64,000 bases of DNA from DAIDKA01 sp035487155. Lineage in GTDB: Bacteria; Pseudomonadota; Gammaproteobacteria; Steroidobacterales; Steroidobacteraceae. Position 1 is the first letter of the stretch. The number at the start of each line of letters is the position of its first letter. Shown here piece after piece: positions 16,569 to 24,619 of the stretch. The DNA is taken from contig DATHMK010000031.1 in assembly GCA_035487155.1 (NCBI GenBank), positions 56,309 through 120,308 of the forward strand, given 5' to 3'. The notes below the pieces were generated by a model that worked only from the letters and a program-made list of their open reading frames with translations, was not told where the DNA came from and searched no databases. The translations under genes were made by a program, and so were the position numbers.

Positions 16569-16602
16569 TTTCGGATATCGAAAAATTTGTCGGTATCCGA
16601 AA
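16569..16602. promoter_or_regulatory. Paired palindromes between iclR-type gene and its target operon, probable operator
   Basis: The 84-base divergent gap holds TTTCGGATA (16569-16577) and its exact complement TATCCGAAA (16594-16602). Each arm also begins its own smaller palindrome: TTTCG-GATAT-CGAAA (16569-16583) and TCGG-TAT-CCGA (16590-16600). IclR-family activators of the PcaR/PobR type bind such TTCG-centred repeats. The site is placed to control both directions, including autoregulation. Binding is inferred from position and symmetry. Confidence 0.65.
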
Positions 16603-16638
16603 CGATACTGGACCCGCTCTCCAAAGAGTGTCAAGGCC

Positions 16639-17448
16639 ATGGCAAACACGCGCACCTCAGTCGTCCGCCGCGAAGCGATGGGCGGCCTCGCCAAGGGTCT
16701 GGCAGTGATCCGCGCCTTCGGCCGTGATCATGCCGCGCTCAGTCTGAGTGACATTGCCCGCGGCGCCGGCATGCCCGCCGCCACCGCGCGGCGCTGTCTG
16801 CTGACGCTGGAGGAGTTGGGTTATGTGACGCGCAACGCGCGCACCTTCCTGCTGCGGCCCAAGGTACTGGAGCTCGGGGCCGCCTACCTCGAGTCGATCA
16901 ATATCGAGCAGCTCACGCGCACCCACCTGGAGGAGCTGGCGCGCGCGACTTCCGATTCCGCCGCGCTGTGCGTCCTGGATGGCACTCAGATCGCCTATGT
17001 GGCGCGCACCTCGGTGCGCACACTGCTGCGCCTGGAGGCTCATGTGGGCAGCCGCTTTCCCGCCCACGCCACCTCCACCGGCCGAGTGCTGCTGGCGGGC
17101 CTTGGCGCGGAGCGGCTCCGGCTGTATTTCGAGAGCGGAACATTCGCCGCTCTCACCGAGCACACGGTTACCGACCCGCAGCAGCTGCGCGCCCTGATCG
17201 ATGAGGCGCGACGCAATGGCTATGCGGTGGTCGAAGATGAGCTCGCCTATGGGGTCATCGCCCTCGCCGTGCCGGTGGTGGACCAGCAGGGGCGCGTGGT
17301 CGCGGCCCTGAATTCCTCGAGCCATTCGGGCCGCATGACCCGCACCAAACTGCTGCGCGGACGGCTGGCGATGCTGCAGCAGGTCAGCCAGCGCATCTCC
17401 GCCTCGCTCGCAAGCGTTCCCGGACTGTCGTTGAGCGCTCAGATCTGA
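16639..17448 (+). CDS. IclR family transcriptional regulator (PcaR/PobR-like)
   Basis: A 269-residue regulator: an N-terminal winged helix (about 15-75; GGLAKGLAVIRAFG, LSLSDIARGAGMPAATARRCLLTLEELGYV read in pieces) and a C-terminal GAF-like effector domain (FPAHATSTGRVLLAGL, YGVIALAVPVVD). IclR proteins of this branch commonly respond to aromatic acids such as protocatechuate, 4-hydroxybenzoate or beta-ketoadipate. The frame stays open far upstream across the divergent gene, but ATG 16639 is the natural start because domain homology begins about 15 residues later and the operator lies in front of it. It converges with the O-methyltransferase gene 15 bases away. Confidence 0.92.
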   Translation: MANTRTSVVRREAMGGLAKGLAVIRAFGRDHAALSLSDIARGAGMPAATARRCLLTLEELGYVTRNARTFLLRPKVLELGAAYLESINIEQLTRTHLEELARATSDSAALCVLDGTQIAYVARTSVRTLLRLEAHVGSRFPAHATSTGRVLLAGLGAERLRLYFESGTFAALTEHTVTDPQQLRALIDEARRNGYAVVEDELAYGVIALAVPVVDQQGRVVAALNSSSHSGRMTRTKLLRGRLAMLQQVSQRISASLASVPGLSLSAQI

Positions 17449-17463
17449 TCAGCCCGCGCCGGC

Positions 17464-18486
17464 TCAGGCCTGCGCTTCGATGATCTGGAACTCGCAAGGG
17501 GTCGCGATGCGCCGCAGCTGCTTCAATCCTGCCCCCGCCAACAGGGCCAGCATCTGCGCCAGCGTGCGCTCCTGGGCCCCCAGCGCCACCAGCATGTGCA
17601 GGTCGACGCGCGCCAGCGCCCGGTTTTCGGCCGACGGCTCCAGCCGCTCGGGCATGAGGCGCTCGATGATGAGCAGGCGTGCACCCGGACTCATGGCTCG
17701 CCGGCAGCACTGCAGAATCTCCCGCGCCCTGTCATCGGGCCAGTCGTGGATGACGGTTTTCAGAAGATAAAGGTCCGCGCCGGATGGCACGCTGGAGAAG
17801 AAATCCCCGGCGATGAATTCGCAGCGCTCCGCGACCCCGCGGCTGGCCAGATACTCGCGCGCCCTGGAGATGGCATGCTCCATGTCGAACAGCACGCCTT
17901 TGGCGCCGGGATTGGCCACCAGGATCTGCGCCAGCAGCGCCCCATACCCGCCGCCCACATCCACGATCCTGCGGTCGGAAAAGTCGTAGGCCTGCGCGAT
18001 ATCCACTGCCGCCAGGCGCGTCAGGTCCACCATGGCCTGGTTGAAAATCTGCGCCGCCTGCGGGTCGCGATCCAGATGCCCGAAACCCTCATTCCCGGTG
18101 ACCAGCGAACGCGCGCTGCTGCCGGTCTTGATGCTGTGAAGCAGATTGGCCCATATCTGCCAGGCCTCCCCACCCCATTGCAGGGCCCAGGCGCGCATCG
18201 AGCAGGGGACATCCGCGCGCAGCAGCGTCCCCAATTGCGTCATTTCGAATGAGCCATCGTCGCGCTGGCGGCAGATGTCCACGCTCCCCAGTGCGTTGAG
18301 CAGCCGCCCCAGCGCCGCGGCATTGGTCTGGGTCGCAGCGGCCAGCTCCTCGCTGCTGCGCGGCCCCGCGGCCAGCAGATCGGCAATGCCCAAACGGGCG
18401 ATGACATAGCAGGCCTGCGCCACCCAGCTGCCGTTGATGAGGTCGAGCAACCGCCGGGCGGCTGCCGCGTCAGTGTTGGCGTTCAA
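17464..18486 (-). CDS. SAM-dependent O-methyltransferase (family 2 type)
   Basis: A 340-residue small-molecule methyltransferase. An N-terminal winged-helix dimerisation domain (LLDLINGSWVAQACYVIARLGIADLL) is followed by the Rossmann fold with the SAM loop VDVGGGYG (about 175-182) and the catalytic-base region VIHDWPDD (His247). This is the acetylserotonin/hydroxyneurosporene O-methyltransferase group. The open frame extends upstream over the neighbouring gene, but no ATG fits. TTG at 18486 is chosen because AGGGGAAG precedes it and it lies 11 bases after the upstream stop. It is the last gene of the MFS operon. The substrate is unknown; a phenolic is plausible. Confidence 0.82.
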   Translation of the reverse strand: MNANTDAAAARRLLDLINGSWVAQACYVIARLGIADLLAAGPRSSEELAAATQTNAAALGRLLNALGSVDICRQRDDGSFEMTQLGTLLRADVPCSMRAWALQWGGEAWQIWANLLHSIKTGSSARSLVTGNEGFGHLDRDPQAAQIFNQAMVDLTRLAAVDIAQAYDFSDRRIVDVGGGYGALLAQILVANPGAKGVLFDMEHAISRAREYLASRGVAERCEFIAGDFFSSVPSGADLYLLKTVIHDWPDDRAREILQCCRRAMSPGARLLIIERLMPERLEPSAENRALARVDLHMLVALGAQERTLAQMLALLAGAGLKQLRRIATPCEFQIIEAQA

Positions 18487-18497
18487 CGGTACTTCCC

Positions 18498-19292
18498 CTA
18501 AGGAGCGCTGGGGGGCTGCAGAAGCAGTCCGCTGATGATGCCCTTCGAGTCGATCACGATGAGAATCTGCAGCACACCATTGTCGAATTGCGCCTGGTAG
18601 ATGTCCGCGCCATTCGGCGCGACATTCTGGAATGTCAGGGTCTTCAAGGATCCCAGGGAACTGATGCCGCTCGCCAGCCGGTCGGCGTTGGACCTCATGA
18701 GCCCGGCCAGTTGCGCCGACATCTTGCTGTAGTCCGGTGGCTGGCCTTTGGCCATGCGGCTGAGCCAATCATTGATGGCTGCCTGGGAGCCGGGCCGCGG
18801 GGTGTTCGATTGCACCCTGGCGGCGAGGTCCGCAGCAAATTGCGCCGCCGCGGCATCGTCCATGCGTGCCATGGTCACATTCTGGCCGTTCTGGTGGACG
18901 ATCAACGCCGTCGCGGGCTTTTTGCCGTCGGTCACGAAGTCCAGGCCGACTTCGGCCCCGCCCACCTGCAGCAGGAAATGCGTCGCTGACTGCGGTTTGA
19001 TTTCCAGCAGCGGACCTCCGGTGGGCTGCATCGTCAATTGCGTACCCGATAGCGCGACCGTCACGACGCCCTGGATGTCGGTATCCCCTACTCGGTAGTG
19101 GCCGACATAGCGCCGCAGCATGGCGGCACTCAAGGAGTATTGCGGTGCGGGCGCGGAGCTGGGCGCACCCGGTGCGCCGACCTGGGCCACAGCCACCGCG
19201 AATACGGGCGCCAGGCATAGCAGTGCCGCGGCCCGGGCTTTGCACCGGCGAACCCATTGGCCTGACAGGATGATCTCGGACATCGTATTCAA
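18498..19292 (-). CDS. Secreted DUF3471/NTF2-like protein, paralogue 2
   Basis: A 264-residue exported protein: signal peptide (AAALLCLAPVFAVAVA), an Ala/Pro linker, then a small beta domain (MLRRYVGHYRVGDTDIQG, VALSGTQLTMQP, SATHFLLQVGG). That resembles the DUF3471-type accessory domain found after serine hydrolases. A C-terminal part (AAINDWLSRM, FQNVAPNGADIYQAQFDNG, IVIDSKGIISGLLLQPP) resembles the NTF2-like DUF3887 fold. The serine hydrolase domain itself is absent. It is a tandem duplicate of the next gene upstream, with only eight bases between. The function is unknown; ligand binding in the periplasm is a guess. Confidence 0.75.
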   Translation of the reverse strand: MNTMSEIILSGQWVRRCKARAAALLCLAPVFAVAVAQVGAPGAPSSAPAPQYSLSAAMLRRYVGHYRVGDTDIQGVVTVALSGTQLTMQPTGGPLLEIKPQSATHFLLQVGGAEVGLDFVTDGKKPATALIVHQNGQNVTMARMDDAAAAQFAADLAARVQSNTPRPGSQAAINDWLSRMAKGQPPDYSKMSAQLAGLMRSNADRLASGISSLGSLKTLTFQNVAPNGADIYQAQFDNGVLQILIVIDSKGIISGLLLQPPSAP

Positions 19293-19300
19293 GACTCCTC

Positions 19301-20056
19301 CTAGGGAGCGGGCAGCATCTGCATCCCGGTGATGATGCCCTTTGAATCCAGGGCAATGACGACCATCAGCGTTCCATTGTCGAATTTCGCCTGAAAGATA
19401 TCCGCACCGTTGGGCGCCACGCGCTGGAATGTCAGACTCTGCAATTTACCCAGGGAACTGATGGCGCTGGCCGCCTGATCGGCTTGGGCTTTGGCGGCCT
19501 CAGCCAGTTCCGGCCCCATCTTTGTATAGTCGGCCGGCTGCCCGTTTTCCACCCGCGCGATCCAATCGTTGATGGCCGCCTGTGCGCCGGGCTGCGGCGT
19601 ATTCGCCCGAACCCGCGCCGCCACTTTTGCATTGAACTGCGCGGCGGCGGCATCGTCCATGCGGGTCATGGTGAGATCAGGCCCGGGCGAGTGCAGGATC
19701 AACCTGGTCGCCGGCCCTTTGCCGTCGGTTACAAAGTCCAGGTTGGCTTGCACTCCTTTCATGGCGAAATGCGTCGCGGACTGCGCCGTCACCTCCGCCG
19801 GTGGCTGCCCGGTGAACTGTATCGCCAGCTGCGTACCTGACAGCGTGACCGTCATGACGCCCTGGATGTCCGAATCACCCAACCGGTAATGGCCCACATA
19901 CCGCTGCAGCGTCGCCACATCCACGACGATGGGCGCCGCGGGTGCGGAGCTTGGCGCGGCCGGCGCGCTGTCCTGGGCCACTGCCAGCCCGAACACCGGC
20001 AAGCAGCACAGTGCCGCGGTCGGGATGGTCCACCCACGTGCAGATTTACCGAACAT
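19301..20056 (-). CDS. Secreted DUF3471/NTF2-like protein, paralogue 1
   Basis: A 251-residue exported protein with the same layout as its downstream neighbour: signal peptide, Ala/Pro linker, beta domain (LQRYVGHYRLGDSDIQG, LSGTQLAIQFTG, LDFVTDGKGPATRL) and NTF2-like end (NGADIFQAKFDNG, IALDSKGIITGMQM). The two align along their whole length with shared blocks RYVGHYR, QSATHF, MDDAAAAQF and DSKGII, so this is an old tandem duplication, already well diverged. It starts 12 bases after the MFS gene stop, in the same operon. Confidence 0.75.
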   Translation of the reverse strand: MFGKSARGWTIPTAALCCLPVFGLAVAQDSAPAAPSSAPAAPIVVDVATLQRYVGHYRLGDSDIQGVMTVTLSGTQLAIQFTGQPPAEVTAQSATHFAMKGVQANLDFVTDGKGPATRLILHSPGPDLTMTRMDDAAAAQFNAKVAARVRANTPQPGAQAAINDWIARVENGQPADYTKMGPELAEAAKAQADQAASAISSLGKLQSLTFQRVAPNGADIFQAKFDNGTLMVVIALDSKGIITGMQMLPAP

Positions 20057-20068
20057 GTTGCCCCCTGC

Positions 20069-21298
20069 CTATGAATCCACTAATGGTTCTGAACCTAGCG
20101 CCGACTCCACGCTGCGCGGCTGCCGTCCCAGCCATGCTAGCAGTGCTATCGACACCGCGGCAGTGAGCACCACGGCGGCCAGCGGCACCCGGAAGTTCCC
20201 GCCCTGCCGGGTCGCGAGCCAAGTCTGCAGTACTGCGTTGGATGAGGCGATGAAATTGCCGATCTGATAGACGGTGCCGGGAAAGGTGGCCCGCGCCTCC
20301 GGCGGTGCAACCTCTATGAGATACGCCGGCACCGCACCCCATGCACCCTGGACGCAGAACTGCATCAGAAACGCACCGGCGGCGAGGGTCACCGCTCCGG
20401 ATGAGAATACCCACACATAGGTCAGCGGGATGGCCAGCAGTGCCGCGACAATCATCGCGCGGCCTCTTCCGACCCTCTGGCTCCAGATCCCGAAGGTCCA
20501 GCCGCCCAGGATCGCGCCAATGTTATAGACAATGGCAATGGTGCCCGTGGTGCGCGCATTGAAGTGATAGGTGGACTGCAGGAAGTTGGGATACAGGTCC
20601 TGGGTTCCGTGACTGAAGAAATTGAACGCCGTCATGAGCGCAATGGCGTACAGCGCCAGCGTCCAGTGCCGGCGCAGGGTCTGCAGCATGGGCACGGAAC
20701 GCGCACGCGACTGCTGCCAGGCAGGGGACTCCGGTACGTGACGACGGATATAGAGCACCAGCAAGGCGGGCAGGAAGCCGATGACGAACATGCCCCGCCA
20801 GCCCACCCTGTCGTACAGCAATGCATAGACCACCGAGGCCAGCAGGTAGCCGGTCGGGTAACCGGACTGCAGCAGTCCTGACACCAACCCGCGCGCCTTC
20901 GGATTGACGCTCTCCATGGTCAGTGAGGCACCGATGCCCCATTCCCCGCCCATGGCCACGCCGAACAGTGCCCGCACGATCAGGAACACCGCGAGGTCCG
21001 GTGCCAGGGCACTGGCCAGTCCCATCAGCGAGTACAGGCCCACATCCAGCATCAGGATGGGGCGGCGGCCGAAGCGATCCGCCAGTCGCCCGAATACGAA
21101 GGCTCCCACCGGCCGTAGCGCCAGCGTCAACGTTACCGCCCAGGCCACCGTGTCGCGGGTCGTGCCGAACTCGCGCGCCACGTCCTTGATGACGAACACC
21201 AGCAGGAAGAAGTCGAAGGCATCCAGCGTCCAGCCCAGGAAGCTGGCCGCCACGACCTTGCGCTGAACGGCCGTCCAGCCCTTTAGACCCTCAAACAT
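20069..21298 (-). CDS. MFS transporter (SHS/AAHS-like, carboxylate uptake type)
   Basis: A 409-residue inner-membrane transporter with 12 hydrophobic segments. The first helix carries the sugar-porter-like signature GWTLDAFDFFLLVFVIKD, and loop 2-3 has motif A (GRLADRFGRRP). MGGEWGIGASL and the later SGLLQSGYPTGYLL fit metabolite:proton symporters for lactate, sialate or aromatic acids. ATG 21298 follows a GGGGTGGGGGG ribosome site; a longer open frame upstream has no support. It is the first gene of a four-gene operon with the two secreted paralogues and the O-methyltransferase. A link to import of the compound degraded by the IclR-linked operon is inferred from proximity. Confidence 0.88.
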   Translation of the reverse strand: MFEGLKGWTAVQRKVVAASFLGWTLDAFDFFLLVFVIKDVAREFGTTRDTVAWAVTLTLALRPVGAFVFGRLADRFGRRPILMLDVGLYSLMGLASALAPDLAVFLIVRALFGVAMGGEWGIGASLTMESVNPKARGLVSGLLQSGYPTGYLLASVVYALLYDRVGWRGMFVIGFLPALLVLYIRRHVPESPAWQQSRARSVPMLQTLRRHWTLALYAIALMTAFNFFSHGTQDLYPNFLQSTYHFNARTTGTIAIVYNIGAILGGWTFGIWSQRVGRGRAMIVAALLAIPLTYVWVFSSGAVTLAAGAFLMQFCVQGAWGAVPAYLIEVAPPEARATFPGTVYQIGNFIASSNAVLQTWLATRQGGNFRVPLAAVVLTAAVSIALLAWLGRQPRSVESALGSEPLVDS

Positions 21299-21918
21299 CC
21301 CCCCACCCCTGGCAGAACCGGCGCCGGCACAGTATTGCCAGGGCCGTCCGCCGCTGGCAATCCGCGCCATCGGACTGCCGATTTGCACCATTTCGGCCAA
21401 GGTCGCGCGACGCCCCAGGTTGGGGCGATTTTTGGCCGGGGAGTCGCGCATGCCCTGCCCGAAGAACTCACGTCCTGCACGCGGCCACCGACCTGCCCCC
21501 CCCCGGCATGGCTCGGAGCTGACGCGGTTGTTCTTCCTGCTCAGCTTCGCCGCGGCAGTTCTTACCATCGTTTCGGGCGGCATCGCCGGGCCTACGCGTC
21601 TCTTCGCAGCTGCTCGCCACGACACTGGTGGTCGGTTGGCTGTATCTGCTGTTCGCACGACCGCGGGCGGGTTCGGATTCAACCTCATGAGCGCGCAGAC
21701 ACCGGATCGGCTCTGAGGTCCGGTCGCCATCTGTGGCGGATCCGCTGCCGTGCATCCGGTGGGCGCGCGGCTGATCGGCGGGGTCGCAGCGACCCTGTTG
21801 GTGTTGAGCACTACAACGGCGCGGACCTGAGCGGCCAGCGCATCGGCGCCACGTCCGATCCGGCGTAACATCGCCCGGGTGGTGCCGCCTCACCTCGATG
21901 TGAAGGAAGGTGCAAGCC
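21299..21918. other. 620-base stretch without a clear gene
   Basis: Between the MFS gene and the divergent small membrane protein gene. It includes a run of nine C at 21496-21504 and the possible decayed membrane-protein gene listed separately. Frames here lack sustained coding character on either strand. I see no RNA gene or strong terminator. Confidence 0.5.
21528..21716 (+). pseudogene. Possible remnant of a small two-helix membrane protein
   Basis: A TTG at 21528 with GGAG ahead opens a frame whose start, FFLLSFAAAVLTIVSGGIAG, reads as a membrane helix, after which the frame turns non-coding in character. One base over (+1), from about 21609, a second helix appears: QLLATTLVVGWLYLLFA, ending in a stop near 21698. 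The two halves together would make a normal small inner-membrane protein split by a frameshift. This is pattern reading only; a sequencing error or chance is possible. Confidence 0.25.
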
Positions 21919-22245
21919 ATGATGACAGATAGCCTCGCCTCTGACGTCCATGCCGAAATCCGTCGCGTGCGCCTGGAATGGCAGGCGCGCCGCATACTGC
22001 TTGACCGGACGCGCTTCACGACCACCATGCTGCTGTTGATCGTGATGATCGCGGCCCTGGGACTGCCCAGCATCATGCTCATCGACACGCGGCTCATCGC
22101 CCTGTGCGCGCTGGCCGTGGCGCTGGCGGCGCTGATGCGCGTCTGGTTCGCGAACCGGCGGCTGGAGGCGGCCATCACACTGCTTCAGCTGCGCTGGGAA
22201 GACGCTGGCGGCGAACCGCAGCTCGAGCCGCATCCGCAGGCCTAA
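21919..22245 (+). CDS. Small membrane protein (108 aa)
   Basis: A 108-residue protein with a charged N-terminal helix (EIRRVRLEWQARR) and two membrane segments (MLLLIVMIAALGLPSIMLI and LIALCALAVALAALMRVWF), then a polar tail. The ATG has GGAAGG eight bases upstream. It is not a family I recognise; it may be a small inner-membrane accessory protein. It is separated from the lipase-like gene by 110 bases on the same strand. Confidence 0.6.
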   Translation: MMTDSLASDVHAEIRRVRLEWQARRILLDRTRFTTTMLLLIVMIAALGLPSIMLIDTRLIALCALAVALAALMRVWFANRRLEAAITLLQLRWEDAGGEPQLEPHPQA

Positions 22246-22355
22246 ACTGTTGATTGCGCAACGGCGTCCATGAGGCGGTCGCGCGACTATGGTATCGTTT
22301 TGCGGCACCTATCGAATAAGAACGGTCCGGAGGCCTCAGACCCTGGGAGAGTGCC

Positions 22356-23903
22356 ATGTCAGAACAGTCAAACACACAGCATATGGTCCGTGCCTGCCTG
22401 CTCGGCCTCGCCGCTGCGGCGCTGGGCCTGAGCGCCTGCGGCACTGATTCCACGACCAGCCCGGCCAGCACCGATACCGGCCGCGGCACCCTGATCCATG
22501 ATCCGCCGTTTCGCATCGCCTCGCTGGATGCGGCGACTTTCACCGCTGAACTCAACGCCACCACCTCCGGCGCGCAGTTGCTGCAGGTCGCCGGTACTCC
22601 CGCATGCGGGGTGGACTTCTACTACATCCAGTACAACACGGTGGGCGGTGACGGGGAGGCGACGACGGCCTCCGGTGCCCTGATGGTACCCACCGGCAGC
22701 GCGGCCCAGTGCAGCGGTGGGCGGCCGATTGTCCTGTACGCCCATGGCACCGATACCGACCGCAGCACCAATATCGCCGACATCACCAACACCAGCAACA
22801 GCGAAGGGGCGCTGATTGCCGCGATGTTCGCCGCGCAGGGCTATATCGTAGTGGCGCCCAACTACGCCGGCTACGACACCTCGACACTGACCTATCACCC
22901 CTATCTGAATGCCGACCAGCAGTCCAAGGACATGATCGATGCGCTGACCGCGGCGCGCACGGCACTGCCGCACACCCTGACGACCTCGACCACCGACGGC
23001 GGAAAGCTCTTCATCACGGGCTATTCGCAGGGCGGCTACGTGGCCATGGCGACCCATCGGGCCATGCAGGCAGCGGGCATGGCGGTGACCGCCGAGGCCG
23101 GCATGTCCGGCCCCTATGCGCTTGAGGCCTTTGCCGATGCGGTGTTCTACGGCCAGGTGAACATCGGTTCGACCGTGTTCACACCGCTGCTGGTGACCAG
23201 CTATCAGAAGGCCTATGGCAACATCTATCAGTCCCTGACGGACATCTACGAGCCGAATTACGCGCCGAACATGGCCGATGTGCTGCCGAGCACGACGCCG
23301 CTGGACACTCTGTTCTCCACCGGCATCCTGCCGGAGTCGGCGCTGTTCAATTCGACGCCACCGGAAACCGGCAATGCGAACCTGGATGCAGCGCTGGCGG
23401 TACCGGCCAATCCGGTGTTCGCCGCGGGTTTTGGCACCAGCAACCTGGTGACGAATGCCTTCCGCCTGGCGTATGTGCTGGATGCGGTGGCAAGCCCCGA
23501 TGGCGCGGTTCCGACGCTCACCGCGGGCGTGCCGGTTGCCGCCAACCCGCAGAACACCCTGCGCATCGCCTTCAAGACCAACGATCTGCGCAACTGGACG
23601 CCGATGGTACCGGTGCTGATGTGCGGCGGGGATGCGGACCCCACGGTCTTCTTCCTCAACACTCAGGTGATGCAGCAGTACTGGTCGGGGCTGCCCACGG
23701 GCCTGATCACTGTCGTCGACATCAACGCACCCGTGACCGGCGCCAGTGATCCCTTTGCCGCCGCCAAGGTCGGCTATCAGCAGACCATCGCGGGTATCGC
23801 CGCTGCGCAGGGCCAGAGTGCCGCGGTCCAGGCGACCCATAGCACCGAGGCACCCTTCTGTACCGCCGTGGCCCGCGGATTCTTTGCGGAGTTTGGATCA
23901 TGA
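22356..23903 (+). CDS. Alpha/beta-hydrolase lipoprotein (secreted lipase/esterase-like)
   Basis: A 515-residue exported hydrolase. A lipobox LSAC (Cys28) anchors it to a membrane. The alpha/beta-hydrolase core shows PIVLYAHGTDTD (oxyanion region), the nucleophile elbow GYSQGG (Ser224), an acid candidate in GGDADPTVF and a His candidate near HSTEAPFC at the C-terminus. The overall layout is like secretory lipases and esterases with a lid insertion (about residues 250-350). The ribosome site is GGGAGAG. The stop overlaps the OmpW start (ATGA), so the hydrolase and a small outer-membrane channel are made together, suggesting ester hydrolysis linked to uptake. Confidence 0.82.
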   Translation: MSEQSNTQHMVRACLLGLAAAALGLSACGTDSTTSPASTDTGRGTLIHDPPFRIASLDAATFTAELNATTSGAQLLQVAGTPACGVDFYYIQYNTVGGDGEATTASGALMVPTGSAAQCSGGRPIVLYAHGTDTDRSTNIADITNTSNSEGALIAAMFAAQGYIVVAPNYAGYDTSTLTYHPYLNADQQSKDMIDALTAARTALPHTLTTSTTDGGKLFITGYSQGGYVAMATHRAMQAAGMAVTAEAGMSGPYALEAFADAVFYGQVNIGSTVFTPLLVTSYQKAYGNIYQSLTDIYEPNYAPNMADVLPSTTPLDTLFSTGILPESALFNSTPPETGNANLDAALAVPANPVFAAGFGTSNLVTNAFRLAYVLDAVASPDGAVPTLTAGVPVAANPQNTLRIAFKTNDLRNWTPMVPVLMCGGDADPTVFFLNTQVMQQYWSGLPTGLITVVDINAPVTGASDPFAAAKVGYQQTIAGIAAAQGQSAAVQATHSTEAPFCTAVARGFFAEFGS

Positions 23904-24619
23904 GAATCAAGCACAGCACCGCAACCGTCCTGGGCCTGGCACTGACGCTCGCGGGCTTGGGCGCACGCGTGGCCCGCGCCGACAATGACGTCGGCGCCGG
24001 CGATCATCCCAATACCTTGGCGCTGGGCCTGTACTACGTCCAATTCCACGTGCACGCCGACGATATCTCGGGCCCCTTTACCCCGCCGGGCCTGAATGTC
24101 AGCAATCCCAGCGTCAACACCCTGTACATCGCCTACATGCGGCGGCTGTCCCCGCATTTCGATGCGGAACTGACACTGGGCGTACCGCCGGTGACCCGTT
24201 CGGTCGGCAAGGGGCCTGCGATGGTGGGTTCGGTGCCCTATAACGGCCAGACGATTGCCACCACGCGCTGGCTGGCGCCCAGTCTGCTGGTCAAGTACTA
24301 CCTGTTCAGCCCGGAGGCGATGTTCCGGCCGTATCTTGGCGTCGGCGTCAACTACACCAAGTTCGATTCGCGGCAGGTCACCGCGGCCGGCGAGGCCATC
24401 AGCGGCGGACCGACCTCGCTGTCGCTGCCGGTGTCAGTGGGTCCGGTGGCCAATGTGGGCCTGTCCTACCATCCCTTCGCGCGCTTCGTGGTGAACGCGT
24501 CCTATTCGGCCTCGTGGGTGAATACCCGTCTGACGACGGACACCGAGGGCATCCTGCGCAGCTCGCATGTGGAGTTCAATCCCAGGGCCGTGGTCGTGGC
24601 CGTGGGCTATCAGTTCTGA
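23900..24619 (+). CDS. OmpW family outer membrane protein
   Basis: A 239-residue beta-barrel with a signal peptide (LALTLAGLGARVARA), then OmpW features: NTLALGLYYVQFHVHADDISG, TLYIAYMRRLSPHFDAELTLGVPP, PYLGVGVNYTKFD and the C-terminal aromatic ending VAVGYQF needed for barrel assembly. OmpW forms a narrow hydrophobic channel thought to pass small hydrophobic molecules. It is translationally coupled to the lipase-like lipoprotein. Its TGA and the nuoN stop are adjacent within the palindrome TGATCA, with no intergenic bases. Confidence 0.92.
   Translation: MRIKHSTATVLGLALTLAGLGARVARADNDVGAGDHPNTLALGLYYVQFHVHADDISGPFTPPGLNVSNPSVNTLYIAYMRRLSPHFDAELTLGVPPVTRSVGKGPAMVGSVPYNGQTIATTRWLAPSLLVKYYLFSPEAMFRPYLGVGVNYTKFDSRQVTAAGEAISGGPTSLSLPVSVGPVANVGLSYHPFARFVVNASYSASWVNTRLTTDTEGILRSSHVEFNPRAVVVAVGYQF

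Noticed and set aside
15724..16638. A 300-residue N-terminal extension of the IclR regulator
   Set aside because: It crosses the divergent lyase gene and the operator; IclR homology begins just after ATG 16639.
18487..18768. An N-terminal extension of the O-methyltransferase
   Set aside because: It overlaps the secreted paralogue gene in another frame, and the methyltransferase family begins near LLDLINGS.
21496..21504. Run of nine C as a phase-variable tract
   Set aside because: It does not lie inside any credible gene, so switching has no visible target.
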